A stretch of 25,000 nt of DNA from Neocallimastix lanati (nom. inval.) (GCA_016946835.1 JACVTC010000147.1:225001-250000); one strand, 5' to 3'; positions 13,160-23,629 are shown, counted from the stretch's first letter. Made by a program: numbers and translations. The notes: generated from the letters alone by a model not told the origin.

Positions 13160-13458
13160 AGATCTGTCTAAGAAGAATATAATAGTGATTCAGATAATGA
13201 GCTATTAAATTTAAGAAAAGAAAAATTAAAAAATAAAAATAACAAACGACACAAAGTTATAAACATGATTACGAACGTTCCAAACACATAAGAACAAGCC
13301 ATCATTTCAGAAGACAACAATGAATGGAAATTAGCTATTATAGAAGAACTTTCAAACATGAATAACAACAATGTAATGGAAGAAGTTAATAAAATTCCAA
13401 AAAAAAATTATAACACATAATAGATACTAAATGAGTATTCACTGAAAAATATGATAAC

Positions 13459-13490
<32 letters not shown>

Positions 13491-14350
13491 AGACTAGTGG
13501 CTCGTGGTTTCCAACAAATACCTGGGCAAGATTTTATTGAAACATATTCACCAACAATTCAAGCCGACAATCTCAGATTGACAGTCGCTATAGCCTCTCT
13601 AAATGAATGGAACCTTAAACAATTAGATATAAAAGCTGCATACTTAAATACGAAATTTAGAAGAAAAAATATATCAGAAAATATACCTTTAGGTGATAAA
13701 AAAAACTACAATAAAAATAAATATTGGCTATTAAAGAAGGCTCTATGTGGTTTTAAAACAAGCTAGTAGAATGTGGTATAAAGAAATATCATATTTTCTA
13801 AATAATATTGATTTTTTTTTTAAAAAAAAATACAATACAGATAAATATCTCTTTGTAAATATGATAAAAGTATTAAATAAGTTTGTTTACTAAAGTTATA
13901 TGTTTATTGACATTTTAATAACGGGAAAGGATAATGAAATAAATTATACTATTAATAAATTAAAATGGTAAATATAAGATTTCACAAGAATTAAAAGCAA
14001 ATAAAATAATTGGTATCAATTATATATATATAACTAAAGATGGATACAAAATAAATCAAATTGATTACATCAACAAGATCATCAAAAAATATAAGATGAA
14101 TAAAGCAAAGAGTGTCAAAAGGCCTTGCAGAAATGTAATAAATTTTGAAAAGAGAAAATTCAAATTTGGTCAATGTTGGAGGGGGGAATATAAATCTTTA
14201 CTTGATGCTCTTCTTTATATAGCAGTATAGCTCAGATCTAGCATATCTTTCGCAGTAAAACCAAGCTTCAAGAAAATTGTGAAAATCCAACCGAAGAGGA
14301 CGATAGATCATTAAGGCACATATTACAATATTTTAAAAGGAACAATTAAC
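13160..14350 (+). pseudogene. RVT_2 reverse transcriptase remnant (copia relic)
   Basis: The N-terminal block EQAIISEDNNEWKLAIIEEL (about 13291-13350) matches the conserved RVT_2 entry. VFTEKYDN (about 13437-13460) is preceded by TGA where the usual Trp would be, then a roughly 27-nt A-run interrupts. From about 13485 the frame KARLVARGFQQIPGQDF runs open to 13766 and includes FIETYSPT, LKQLDIKAAYLN and LLKKALCGF, all classic copia RT motifs. One extra A near 13757 shifts the frame; ASRMWYKEISYFLNN follows. At 13903-13929 FIDILITGK occupies the catalytic YVDD position but lacks one Asp. C-terminal blocks are DGYKINQIDYINKIIKKYKM (about 14041-14101), ALLYIA, ISFAV and YNILKGT (about 14208-14345). 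Confidence 0.85.
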
Positions 14351-14654
14351 AAAATCATTTTCTTTTTTCATTTCATTTAATTATTTAGTCAATTAGTTAT
14401 TTAATCTTTTCATTTTTATTTTCATTTTTAATATTTATACAATAAATACAATATTAATTTAAAAAGATACTCAATATTTTTTAAAAAACTAAAAATAGCA
14501 AATTATACATATATATATATAAGGATGGATACTTTGTGATATTATAAATTCATATATTATTCAAATAATGTAGCAAAAAAAAATTTCAATAAAAAAAAAA
14601 AAAAAAAGGTTAATTTTTTTACAAATTTTTTTTTTCTTTTTTCTTTTTTTTTTT

Positions 14655-14930
14655 TTATATATTTTAAGATGTAAATTATTTGATAGAGCAATATTTATTA
14701 CTACTCAGAAGTCATAGAGTTAAAATAAGAATTGTGGCATTGGTGATGGATTGATAATTCAATCAATATATTCATTGAATATTTTGATTATTCCACATTT
14801 TATTCTAATATTAGAATTGAAATTATGAAATTATTAAATTTTTACATGTTCCTTCTTGATGAGACTTTAGCTTTATGAGAGAAGATACAATTCAATAATT
14901 TTGGATAGGAGATGTTGGGAGTTAAATACA
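14655..14930 (+). pseudogene. RNase H C-terminal remnant (copia relic)
   Basis: A broken series of frames can be matched loosely to copia RNase H: SEVIELK then ELWHW (about 14706-14742), FDYSTFYSN (about 14782-14808), HVPS (14845-14856), then DETLA after a one-base shift, and EKIQFNNFG and EMLGV at about 14879-14922. The HVP(S/T)...LAD...TK..L..F....LGV pattern is the normal end of copia pol. A stop codon falls inside the terminal block. The end at about 14930 is where similarity fades. Confidence 0.5.
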
Positions 14931-14950
14931 ATATTTATATATATATACCT

Positions 14951-14989
<39 letters not shown>

Positions 14990-15227
14990 ATTACTTTAAA
15001 TAGATTTTAAAAAGTTTAATATTAAATATGTATTTAATTATTAAAATATAAATATATATATATATATATATATATTTTAACAAAATTAAAGGCATATTTC
15101 ATATTAAAATATAATAAACTTTATATTGATCTTATTAAGAACTTAGCAATGCTTCAATGAAAGAAATAATATTTTTCAACCAGAAATTGAAGAACTAAAA
15201 AGGAAAAAAATGATATAGTCTGCCCAT
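14931..15227. other. Spacer right of the copia relic
   Basis: It contains an A-run of about 38 nt (14949-14986) and a (TA)n tract (about 15050-15074). The right LTR of the element would be expected here, but no repeat of the left flank could be found by eye. Confidence 0.5.
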
Positions 15228-15413
15228 TTGTTTATACACACAATAAATAAATGCAATCTACTTAATAATAAACCTAGTTATTTTAAATCCTTTTCACTCC
15301 ATTCGATAAGTTCAAAATGGAAACTTAATGAAGAGAAAACTTTTCGACATAAGGCAAAAAAGAATAAGAAAAGGATTGTACTAGGTATATATATTGACAA
15401 TATAATTATATAA
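15228..15413 (+). pseudogene. Possible second reverse-transcriptase scrap
   Basis: A 61-residue open stretch ends KKRIVLGIYIDNIII (15369-15410). This closely resembles the copia RT catalytic region (a hydrophobic run, then YVDD, then III) with Asn in place of the second Asp. A scrap CPFVYTHN in another frame just upstream (about 15218-15242) recalls the D.C.F segment that precedes it. It cannot be the same RT as the main relic, whose catalytic region is already accounted for at 13903. The rest of the frame is unrecognised, so chance remains possible. Confidence 0.35.
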
Positions 15414-16118
15414 TTACATATATATTATAATATTTAAATAAAAAAAAAAAAAAGAAAAACAATTGGTTATCTTTATAATTAAATGTTTCAATTAACTGTT
15501 CTTTTTTTTTATTGATATCTTATTTGTTATTATTTCTCTACCAATAATTATTTATTTTAAAACGCCACTTTTCATAATACGCCACATTGGGGAATATAAC
15601 ATACATTATATTGCATAATTACATATATGTAAATTTATATTATTTAATTACATAATTAAATAATTACATTGTACATTGTACATTATACTTTATTATTAAG
15701 TATAAAAGAATTCTATTTGAAAGTATCGTGCCGAGTTAACATTAAATATTATCAAATAATGTTTAGACTATCACAGAAAAATGATTACAAATAACATATA
15801 AACAAAATAATAAAATATAAGTATCATTTATAAATATTAAATTTAATAAAATATATATTATATTCTATGATATATCATTTAACATTATTTGTATCTATTA
15901 CTGTACTCCTTCCTATGACTGGACTATATGCAATATTTGTATTATTTATTATTAAGTAGATTACATTTACTTATATAATTAAAGTATTATTGGTTAAAGA
16001 TTACCTTAATTACTTAGGATAAATGATGTCAATATAAAACTTTAATTTCCCATGCATTAAAATTATCTTTTATTTTATATGAAAGAATATTGCCATATTT
16101 AGATAAATAATAAAAAAA
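15414..16118. other. Spacer with some less biased sequence
   Basis: The segment 15555-15780 has a more even composition. It includes two ACGCCACNTT words (15562 and 15580), tandem TTGTACA words near 15668, and AACATTAAATATT...AAATAATGTTT, an imperfect inverted repeat (about 15738-15765). There is no long frame and no tRNA cloverleaf. Confidence 0.45.
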
Positions 16119-16574
16119 ATGCTTTTTATTTATTTATTATTTATTATTTATTATTTATTATTTATTATTTATTATTTAATTATTTATTATTTCATTATTT
16201 ATTATTTATTATTTATTATTTATTATTTATTATTTATTATTTATTATTTATTATTTATTATTTATTATTTATTATTTATTATTTATTATTTATTATTTAT
16301 TATTTATTATTTATTATTTATTATTTATTATTTATTATTTATTATTTATTATTTATTATTTATTATTTATTATTTATTGTTTATTATTTATTATTCAATT
16401 ATTTATTATTTATTATTTATTATTCAATTATTTATTATTTATTATTTATTATTCAATTATTTATTATTTATTATTTATTATTTATTATTTATTATTTATT
16501 ATTTATTATTTATTATTTATTATTTATTATTTATTATTTATTATTTTATTATTTTATTATTTATTATTTATTAA
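16119..16574. repeat. (TTTATTA)n heptamer minisatellite upstream of copy 2
   Basis: About 455 bp of a 7-bp repeat with occasional CAATTA variants. It occupies the position equivalent to the 4738-5232 array of copy 1, directly before the duplicated upstream block. The long open frame across it (a repeating Leu-Phe-Ile-Ile-Tyr-Tyr-Leu) is a by-product of a 7-bp repeat and is not a gene. Confidence 0.93.
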
Positions 16575-16589
16575 GTCTATTAATTATAT

Positions 16590-17310
16590 AATTAAATAGA
16601 ATTTTCTTTTCTTTTTTAGTTTGATTTAAATTTTTACATTATTATAATTTATAGTTTTAATATATTAAATTAAATTTTGTACAAAAAATTAAATTTCGGT
16701 ATGACAACTTTTTTTTTTTTTTCCTTCTTCTTTTCTTCTTTTCTTCTTTTATTCTTTTATTCTTTTCTTCTTTTATTCTTTTTCTTAATTTTTTTTATAA
16801 TATTTTAATTCTATATTGACTGTTATTTTATTAAAAAAGAAGTAGATAAATAAAATTAATGGAATTTTAATTATATAATTACTAGAAATAATATATAAAT
16901 TTTGGAAAAGTAAATTAAAAATTGTAAAAAAAAATAATTATAAAATATTTCTTGTTATATATTATAAGAAAAAATATTTCAATATTTTATAATAATTTTT
17001 ATTATTTTTTAATATATAAATTGCTTAATAATTTAAAAATTAATTATAAATATTTAAAATAGATTGTAATATTCAATTGATTATCTATTCAATCTATTTC
17101 TACATTAAATAGTAAATGGTCTCTTAATTGATCTCTTTATATATGAAAATATTAAATAGGAATGAAATTCGCTCTACAACTCTCTTCTACTAATAAACGA
17201 TATGATTTAACGTTTTATTAGTTAGTATGCATTCATTATATTTTATTTTATATTCTATATAATAAAATTATCATTTTAGTTCATTTATATTTTATTTTCT
17301 CAATAATATG
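16590..17310. repeat. Duplicated upstream block, copy 2 (interrupted)
   Basis: Segment 16597-16725 matches about 5281-5395, and segment 17171-17305 matches about 5396-5530, in the same order and orientation. About 440 bases (16730-17170) separate the halves only in this copy, starting with CTTCTTTT-type pyrimidine repeats (16722-16790). Either an insertion occurred here or copy 1 suffered a deletion. Confidence 0.7.
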
Positions 17311-17443
17311 TTTATATTTGATTTATTTATATTCTATTTTCTCTCTAATACGATACCATTCAGTTTTTATTCATATTTTCAACTCTACTATAAGAGTTTT
17401 TTTTTTTTTTTTTCTAAAAATAATAATTTTCATATTTTATTTC

Positions 17444-17883
17444 ATATGGAATAATTTAATTATTTATTACTTATTACTTAATATTATTATTTAATTATTT
17501 ATTTATTATTTATTATTTATTATTCAATTATTCAATTATTTATTATTCAATTATTTAATATTTATTAATAAATACTCTTTTTATTTATTTATTATTTAAT
17601 TATTTATTACTTATTACTTAATATTATTATTTAATTATTTATTTATTATTTATTATTTATTATTCAATTATTCAATTATTTATTATTCAATTATTTAATA
17701 TTTATTAATAAATACTCTTTTTATTTATTTATTATTTAATTATTTATTACTTATTACTTAATATTATTATTTAATTATTTATTTATTATTTATTATTTAT
17801 TATTCAATTATTCAATTATTTATTATTCAATTATTTAATATTTATTAATAAATATTCTTTTTATTTATTTATTATTTACTATT
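17444..17883. repeat. Three tandem copies of a 140-bp unit
   Basis: TTTATTAATAAATACTCTTT occurs at 17561 and 17701, and with one change (ATTCTTT) at 17841, giving an exact 140-bp period. The intervening sequence, including TTACTTATTACTTAATATTA and paired TTCAATTA words, is repeated almost perfectly. The near-identity of the units suggests recent amplification. Confidence 0.92.
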
Positions 17884-17949
17884 TATTATTTATTGTTTAT
17901 TATTTATTATTTATTAATTATTATTTATTATTTATTATTTATTATTTAT

Positions 17950-18452
17950 GTCAAAAATTTTCTATATATATGTCAAAAAAGCGTCAAAGTTTTCGAAGTG
18001 TCAATTATCAAATCAAATTAAATCAAATTAAATCGAATCATATATAAAATAGAGTTATCTAATATATAAGAATATATTGATTTGTTATATTTAATGCATA
18101 ATTAATATATAAAAAATTTTATTTCTTTTTTTCTTTAATAGTCCATTTCATTTAATAAAAATAAAAAATAATTATAAAAAAAAAATTTTTTTATATAAAA
18201 AACTTAAATTTCTTAATTAATTATTAAAAATTTTTTATTCATATTGATATTTTTTTTTTTTAATTATATATATATAAAGAAAAAAAGTGATTATAAACAA
18301 TACACTTAACATTAGTATATTGATTATGATGTTATTTTAAAACTTTGAATATTTCGAAATAAATAAAATTTATTGTTCCTTTATATATATATATGTTATA
18401 TAATTTATAAATTTAAAATAAAAAATAGTAATTATAATTATATTATATTAAA
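17950..18452 (+). promoter_or_regulatory. Probable promoter and 5' flank of lectin-glycosyltransferase copy 2
   Basis: The flank contains paired TGTCAAAAA words (17948 and 17970), GCGTCAAAGTTTTCGAAGTG (17980-17999), three AAATC(A/G)AATTA-type words, AATAGAGTTAT (about 18048, shared with the copy-1 flank), T-runs and a TATATATATA word at about 18384, ending in an A-rich leader before ATG (18453). No specific factor site can be assigned. Confidence 0.35.
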
Positions 18453-19227
18453 ATGACAAAAGTTGATGACGATAAAATTCTTTTATTAGATAGTCAAAAG
18501 AGTAAAACATCTAGTAAATTTCATATATTCAAAAATGGAATTATAGTAATTTTATCAACAATCTTAGTTATTGCAGCCACTCTTTTTATTGAAATTAAAT
18601 TAACAGATAAATATAAACAAGATTTAAATTCTGAACATAAAAATGAAGCAATTACTGATTTACCATATGGATTTGTCTTTGTTGATGAAAAGGCTGACCA
18701 TGGTCCAATTACTGTTGATAGAGAAAAAGATGATGGAACTAAACTAAATATATATGACTTAATTCATCCTGAAGATTTGTCATTTTATTATAACCAAGAA
18801 AATTTTGATAAGCTTGAAGATGTGGTTCATCCCAGTAAGAATAATTATTTCTGTGAATACAATGAAGATGTTCCACCAGAAGCCTATGAAGGATATGAAA
18901 TCTCATGTCCCGCTCATTATACCATTAAAATTGATTATGTATTTTATGGTCGTCATGCCAATGATTATGAACATTGTAATATAAATCATAAGGGTGAAAA
19001 AATTGAAAAAGACCAACTTGAAGTCGATAAGGAATGTGGTAACGAACCCATTGATACAGTAAAAGAATTTTGTGAAGGTAGAGTTTATTGTACTCTTATT
19101 CCTGGAGGTTATATCTTTAATGATTCTTGTGAAGAAAAATATAAGTATCTTCATGTAGATTATCACTGTGTTAAAGATAAGGTAAGAATAAAAATAAAAT
19201 AAAAAAAAAAAAAAAATAAAATTATAT

Positions 19228-19262
<35 letters not shown>

Positions 19263-20431
19263 AAAAGAAAACTTTTTTTTTCTATTATTTTCTTAATTTA
19301 TATTATTTTAATGATTATTATGAAACTAGTAATTATAATTTATAAAGCTAATTTAAATATATATATATATATACATATTATTTTATCATCTTCATGTTAT
19401 TATTATGATTTATATAAAAAGGAATTGAAAAAAGAAGATATATCTATTGTTATGTTTTCAGATAAAGTTGCACCAAATAGTGCTTATGAAAATGCAATTA
19501 GTTCCTTTTATCAATATTCAAAAATACATGGCTATGATTTTAAGTTTTATCATAATAGATTTGATACGGAAAGACAAATTTTTTATATGAAATTTAATTC
19601 AATTATAGAAACAATTATCGAAAGATTACAGGAAAAGAGATATGGTTGGATTTTGTAAATATTTTTTTTTTTTTATTATTTTTATAAAATATATATATAT
19701 ATATATATGATATATTATATTTTTATATTTATACATTTATATTTATATTTATTAATACCTTTTTTTTTATTGATTTTTAATATGTAAATATATATTATAT
19801 TATTATACTAAATTTTATTATTATTTTTATTTATTTATTAATTTATTTTAAATAAACTATTAGTTGGGTAGATAGTGATGTTATTCTTACTAATCCAAAT
19901 ATTAGAATAGAAACCTTTTTACCAAATGATAAAATGAATAAAATTCATTTTATTGCTTCAGATGATTCTAGTGGATTAAATGCTGGTGTTTTTTTAATTA
20001 GAGTTCATCCTTGGTCTCTTAATTTATTAATGCGTGCCATGGCATATTCCTATTTTAACAAAGATAAAAGTTTAAGATTTGCTGATCAATCTTCAATAAA
20101 TAATGTATTAACTGAAACCAATGATGATAAAGATCATTATATTATTGTACCCCAAACTTGGTTTAATAGTTACTTTGGTGTAGAAAAACATGGTGATTTC
20201 ATATTACATTTAGCTGGTATTGTTGGAAAAGATAATGAATCAAAGTTACTTCGTGAAGAAATTTCTAATGACCAAACATGGTATGGTAGGACAAGTAAAA
20301 AAATGAGGAAAGAAGTATTAAAATACTATGCCTTACCAAAGAGAAAGCAACATAAAATAAAGTTTGAAAAAAGACAATTATATAGAAGACAATTAAACAA
20401 AAGACAATTAAAAAAAGTAAATTTTGTTTAA
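18453..20431 (+). CDS. SUEL-lectin / GT34 (GMA12/MNN10) glycosyltransferase fusion, type II membrane protein, copy 2
   Basis: I read three exons: 18453-19181, 19422-19654 and 19864-20431, giving 509 residues. Donors are AAG|GTAAGA and TTT|GTAAAT, acceptors AAAAG|GAATTG and TATTAG|TTGGG, with the same phases as copy 1. The order of parts is identical: an acidic tail with DDDKILLL, a membrane segment at about 30-48, and a SUEL lectin domain at about 131-241 with eight cysteines (134, 152, 175, 195, 207, 213, 226, 239), YGR and KYLHVDYHC. The GT34 domain has VMFSD, WVDSDV (DSD at 324-326), GLNAGVFLIR, DQSSINNVL, QTWFNSY and GDFILHLAGI. Exon 2 is exactly 233 nt in both copies. The C terminus runs about 20 residues beyond copy 1, in a basic repeat (RQL units: KRQLYRRQLNKRQL). 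Introns are short (240 and 209 nt). It is probably a Golgi enzyme; donor and acceptor sugars are unknown. Confidence 0.88.
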
Positions 20432-20838
20432 TTTAGAGTTTCCTTTTTTTTTTTTTTCTCCAAAGAAAAAAAAAAAAAAAAGAATTTGAAAATTATCAAG
20501 TATCTTTGATTTTATATATATTATACGCATACGCATAAGATATAAATATAAAATAAATATAAATATAATATAATAATATATATTTTTTATTAAAAAAATA
20601 ATAACAACAATAATGATAATAAATAAATAATTTTTTTATTTGTTATCATACATTAAATAATATATTTATATATTTAAATAATACTTATATTTATCACTAT
20701 ATTATTAAAATCATTTATTAATTAAAAATTAAAAAAAAGAAATATCATTTATTAAAAATTTAATATATCAATATTTATTTTTGAATTTTTATATCAAATA
20801 TATATATTTATATATAAATAAATAAATAAAATGAAATG

Positions 20839-20891
<53 letters not shown>

Positions 20892-21192
20892 GTTTTTTAT
20901 TTTTATTTTTTTTTTTTTTTTAATTTTTTTTTTTTTTATTAATTTATATTTTAATACATACAAACATAAATATTCAAATACAAAATTAAATAAATAAAAT
21001 ATTATAAAGATTTATTTTATATTCATATAAAAGTCTTTTTTTTTTTTTTTTTTTTTTAAAAAAAATAATAATAATAATTACTTTTTCTACTTTGTATTAT
21101 ATCATATTAGATTATATTATTTTATATTATATATATACTTACTATTAATATTGTTATAATCATTATTATTATTATTTTTTTTTTTTTTTTAA
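20432..21192. other. 3' flank of copy 2, low-complexity spacer
   Basis: It includes A-runs at about 20464-20480 and 20839-20887 (about 48 nt), T-runs at about 20908-20938, 21037-21057 and 21177-21190, and an ACGCATACGCAT word (20525). I see no gene. Confidence 0.6.
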
Positions 21193-21438
21193 GTTTTTCC
21201 CAGAGTTTGTAATGTAAACATTGTTGTCATTGATATGAATAATATAGAATCAAGTACTGATTCCGGTGGTAGTAGTAATTGTATAATATTAATAATAATA
21301 GTAATAACAATAAACGTTGTTAACAATAGTAATTGTATTAATAGTGAAAATACGAATATTAATACGAGTAACAGTGAAAATAGTAGTACCGTTACTGATA
21401 ATGTAATGAATAGATCATATCAGTCAAAATTGTATTAA
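21193..21438 (+). pseudogene. Gene fragment of unknown family, possibly TIG-like
   Basis: After a T-run and an AAG that could be an old intron acceptor (21191-21193), one frame stays open and reads VFPRVCNVNIVVIDMNNIES, then STDSGGSSN, followed by hydrophobic and Asn/Ser/Thr-rich sequence to a stop at 21436. Codon texture and G+C exceed the surroundings. The IESSTDSGGSS word recalls the start of IPT/TIG domains (SS.TDGG..ITI), which are common in Dictyostelium cell-surface proteins, but this is weak. No partner exon is seen; a further coding-like scrap, NNECGNKYVTWYRLDIF, is at 21460-21510. It is most likely a fragment. Confidence 0.35.
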
Positions 21439-21844
21439 TAGTAGTAATTTTTTTTTTGAATAATGAGTGTGGAAATAAATATGTGACGTGGTACCGATTA
21501 GATATCTTCATTCTTTTTCTTCTCTAATTATTGGAAATTTATATTCCTTATTTTCTTTTTCTTCCTTTTTTTTTTTTTTTTTATTTTCTTCTAATGGATT
21601 TGATAAAAATGGAGATGCTATTAATTAAAAGTGTAAATTATAAAAAGATTATATAATATGTATATATTTATGACATAAAAAAAGTTTTGATTTATATAAT
21701 ATATATATTAATACGACTATTAGATTTAATTTAGATAAAGAATAATATAATATATTAATAATAACAAATATTAATTATTAAAATAAAGTATAATAATTAA
21801 TACATAATAAAATATATTATATATTAATTTTTTTTTTTTTTTTT

Positions 21845-22790
21845 TTTTTTTAATAGATGATAAAATATTCATTACATTAAAAAAAAGTTTTCTATTTTAA
21901 TTTTATTATAACTAAATAAATAATTAAAGACATTAAAAGATGCAAAAATCAAAATAATAAAATATATTTTAAATTAAATGATGTTTTTATTATCATAAGT
22001 CTTGAAGATTTATTACAATATAAAGTGATATAATTTCATCCTTTATTATTATGATTGTTTTAATTTTTAAAAAATTTAATAAAAGTTTAAAGTTATATTA
22101 TTAAACTATTTTAAAAATTAAGATAATAAGAATTATGTTAACACTTTTAAACTTATATGATGAAAATAATAAAGAGTTAAATGATAGTTCTGAACTATTT
22201 AAAATGTTATCAAAATGTACGAGATGCATGTATTAATACAAAATCATATAAAATAAAAAAAAAGAAAAATTATTTGTGGATGATTATGGTAATATTAAAA
22301 AAATTTTAAAAATTTTTTCATTAATAAATGATTTATGATCTTCATCTTTAAGTTTAAATGATATAAATAATGATATAAAAAAAAAAAGTATATGATAAAG
22401 AATATATATAAAGGATATAAATAAATTAAAGAAGTAATTAATATGACATGTCATCAATTTATTATTGGAATCTATTTTTGACTTTCTATTTTTTAATATC
22501 TCAAAAGAACTTTTGAATTTTTTTTTTTTTTTTTTTTTTTTATTTCTTTTTTATTTGAAAATATTAATTTTTTTTTTTTTTTATTAAAAGAAAGTAACAA
22601 AAACAACAACAAAAAATAAATAAATAAATAAATCCTTGATCATAAATATTAATGATAACATTAATATAGATCCAATTAATAAAATAGGATTATATATAAA
22701 ATATTAAAACGGAGGGATTTAATTGATATAGAAAAATGAATTTTATCATTTTAAATTATTTGGTTGTATATATAAGTAAATTAAACATAT
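21845..22790 (+). pseudogene. Decayed protein-coding relic, family not recognised
   Basis: Several short coding-like stretches lie on one strand in shifting frames: IDDKIFITLKKSFLF (about 21856), KLNDVFIIISLEDLLQYKV (about 21973), MLTLLNLYDENNKELNDSS and on through ELFKMLSKCTRC (22135-22230), LFVDDYGNIKKILKIFSLIN (about 22269), NLLLESIFDFLFFNISKELL (about 22457) and INIDPINKIGLYIK (about 22663). Together they look like a gene of a few hundred codons broken by stops. The style (FITL..FLF.., then ..LEDLLQYKV) resembles the large Dictyostelium families of ankyrin/F-box-like proteins, but I cannot assign it with confidence. Confidence 0.4.
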
Positions 22791-23187
22791 CATTTATTCA
22801 ATTCTTTTTATAAAAAACTAAAAAACCATAACTCCTTTTTTTTTCCCTAATTCTTCTTATTTTATTAAGACAAAAAAAAAAACCTAAACAATAAATATAC
22901 TAACTTTGGGTATAAAAATTGTACATGAACTATATGCTAAGTAGGATTTGTAAAAAAAAAAAAAAAAATCGGAAAGTCTTTATCTAATCTATTCTTGTAT
23001 TATTTTTCTTTTTATATTAATTATTCCTAAGCCTTAATTATTATTATTATTATTATTATTTCAATTATAGCTCAACTCTACAATTATTAGTACATTTTTT
23101 ATTTTTATTTGTATCTTTTTGTTTTTAGACTAGGAATAAACTTTATTTTTAATATTTATATTAAAGCAATACAATAATTAACTATAG

Positions 23188-23218
<31 letters not shown>

Positions 23219-23553
23219 TTATTGAAAGATTAAAGAAAAAGAAATACAATTGGGTTCTTTAAATATATAGATATATATATAATTAATTAATTAATTAATT
23301 AATTCTTTGAATGTATATAGATATTTATTTATATTCTATTATATATACAAACGAATGAATAAATAAATGAATAAATAAACAAATAAATAAATAAAATTCA
23401 AGATATATAATTTTCTTTTTTTAAATAATAATAATTATAATAATAATACTTTTTCTATTATATTTTCTATTATATTTATTTTATTATTATTACTAGTATT
23501 ATTATTATTATTATTCATTTTTTTTTAATTTTATTTTTATTTTTATTTTAATA

Positions 23554-23613
<60 letters not shown>

Positions 23614-23629
23614 TTTTAATATCCTATTG
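22791..23629. other. Spacer between the relic and the SUMO-like gene
   Basis: It holds A-runs at about 22951-22968 and 23190-23214, an ATTA repeat (about 23280-23303), TAAA-type tetramers (about 23355-23395) and a TTA tract (about 23552-23598). The genes on both sides run toward this spacer, so it holds their 3' flanks. I see no further gene. Confidence 0.55.

Larger units (their letters stand above)
11459..14930 (+). mobile_element. Degenerate Ty1/copia-type retrotransposon
   Basis: Recognisable pieces occur in canonical copia order on one strand: gag with a CCHC-like knuckle (about 12003-12060), DSG aspartic protease (12437-12460), the pre-integrase NLIS motif and GH zinc-finger remnant (12628-12900), RVT_2 reverse transcriptase (about 13160-14350) and the RNase H tail (about 14660-14930). 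PR-INT-RT order is diagnostic of copia as opposed to gypsy elements. The integrase catalytic core, normally several hundred codons between zinc finger and RT, is missing; only an Asn-coding AAT-rich stretch fills about 260 bp. Many stops and frameshifts make it non-functional. Internal His/Asn triplet tracts (CAT/AAT at about 12126-12210, AAT at 12900-13150) are host-like and imply long residence. Clear LTRs were not found. Confidence 0.82.

Noticed and set aside
14913-14935. TGTTGGGAG as the start of a right LTR
   Set aside because: It falls inside the conserved end of the RNase H remnant (EMLGV), and no matching copy exists left of gag.
16119-16574. 151-codon open frame with a seven-residue repeat
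   Set aside because: A 7-bp DNA repeat necessarily reads as a seven-residue periodic peptide; it has no other coding feature.
21235-21438. A complete small secreted-protein gene
   Set aside because: The frame is open upstream of the ATG through a likely splice acceptor, and no signal peptide is present, so a fragment fits better.
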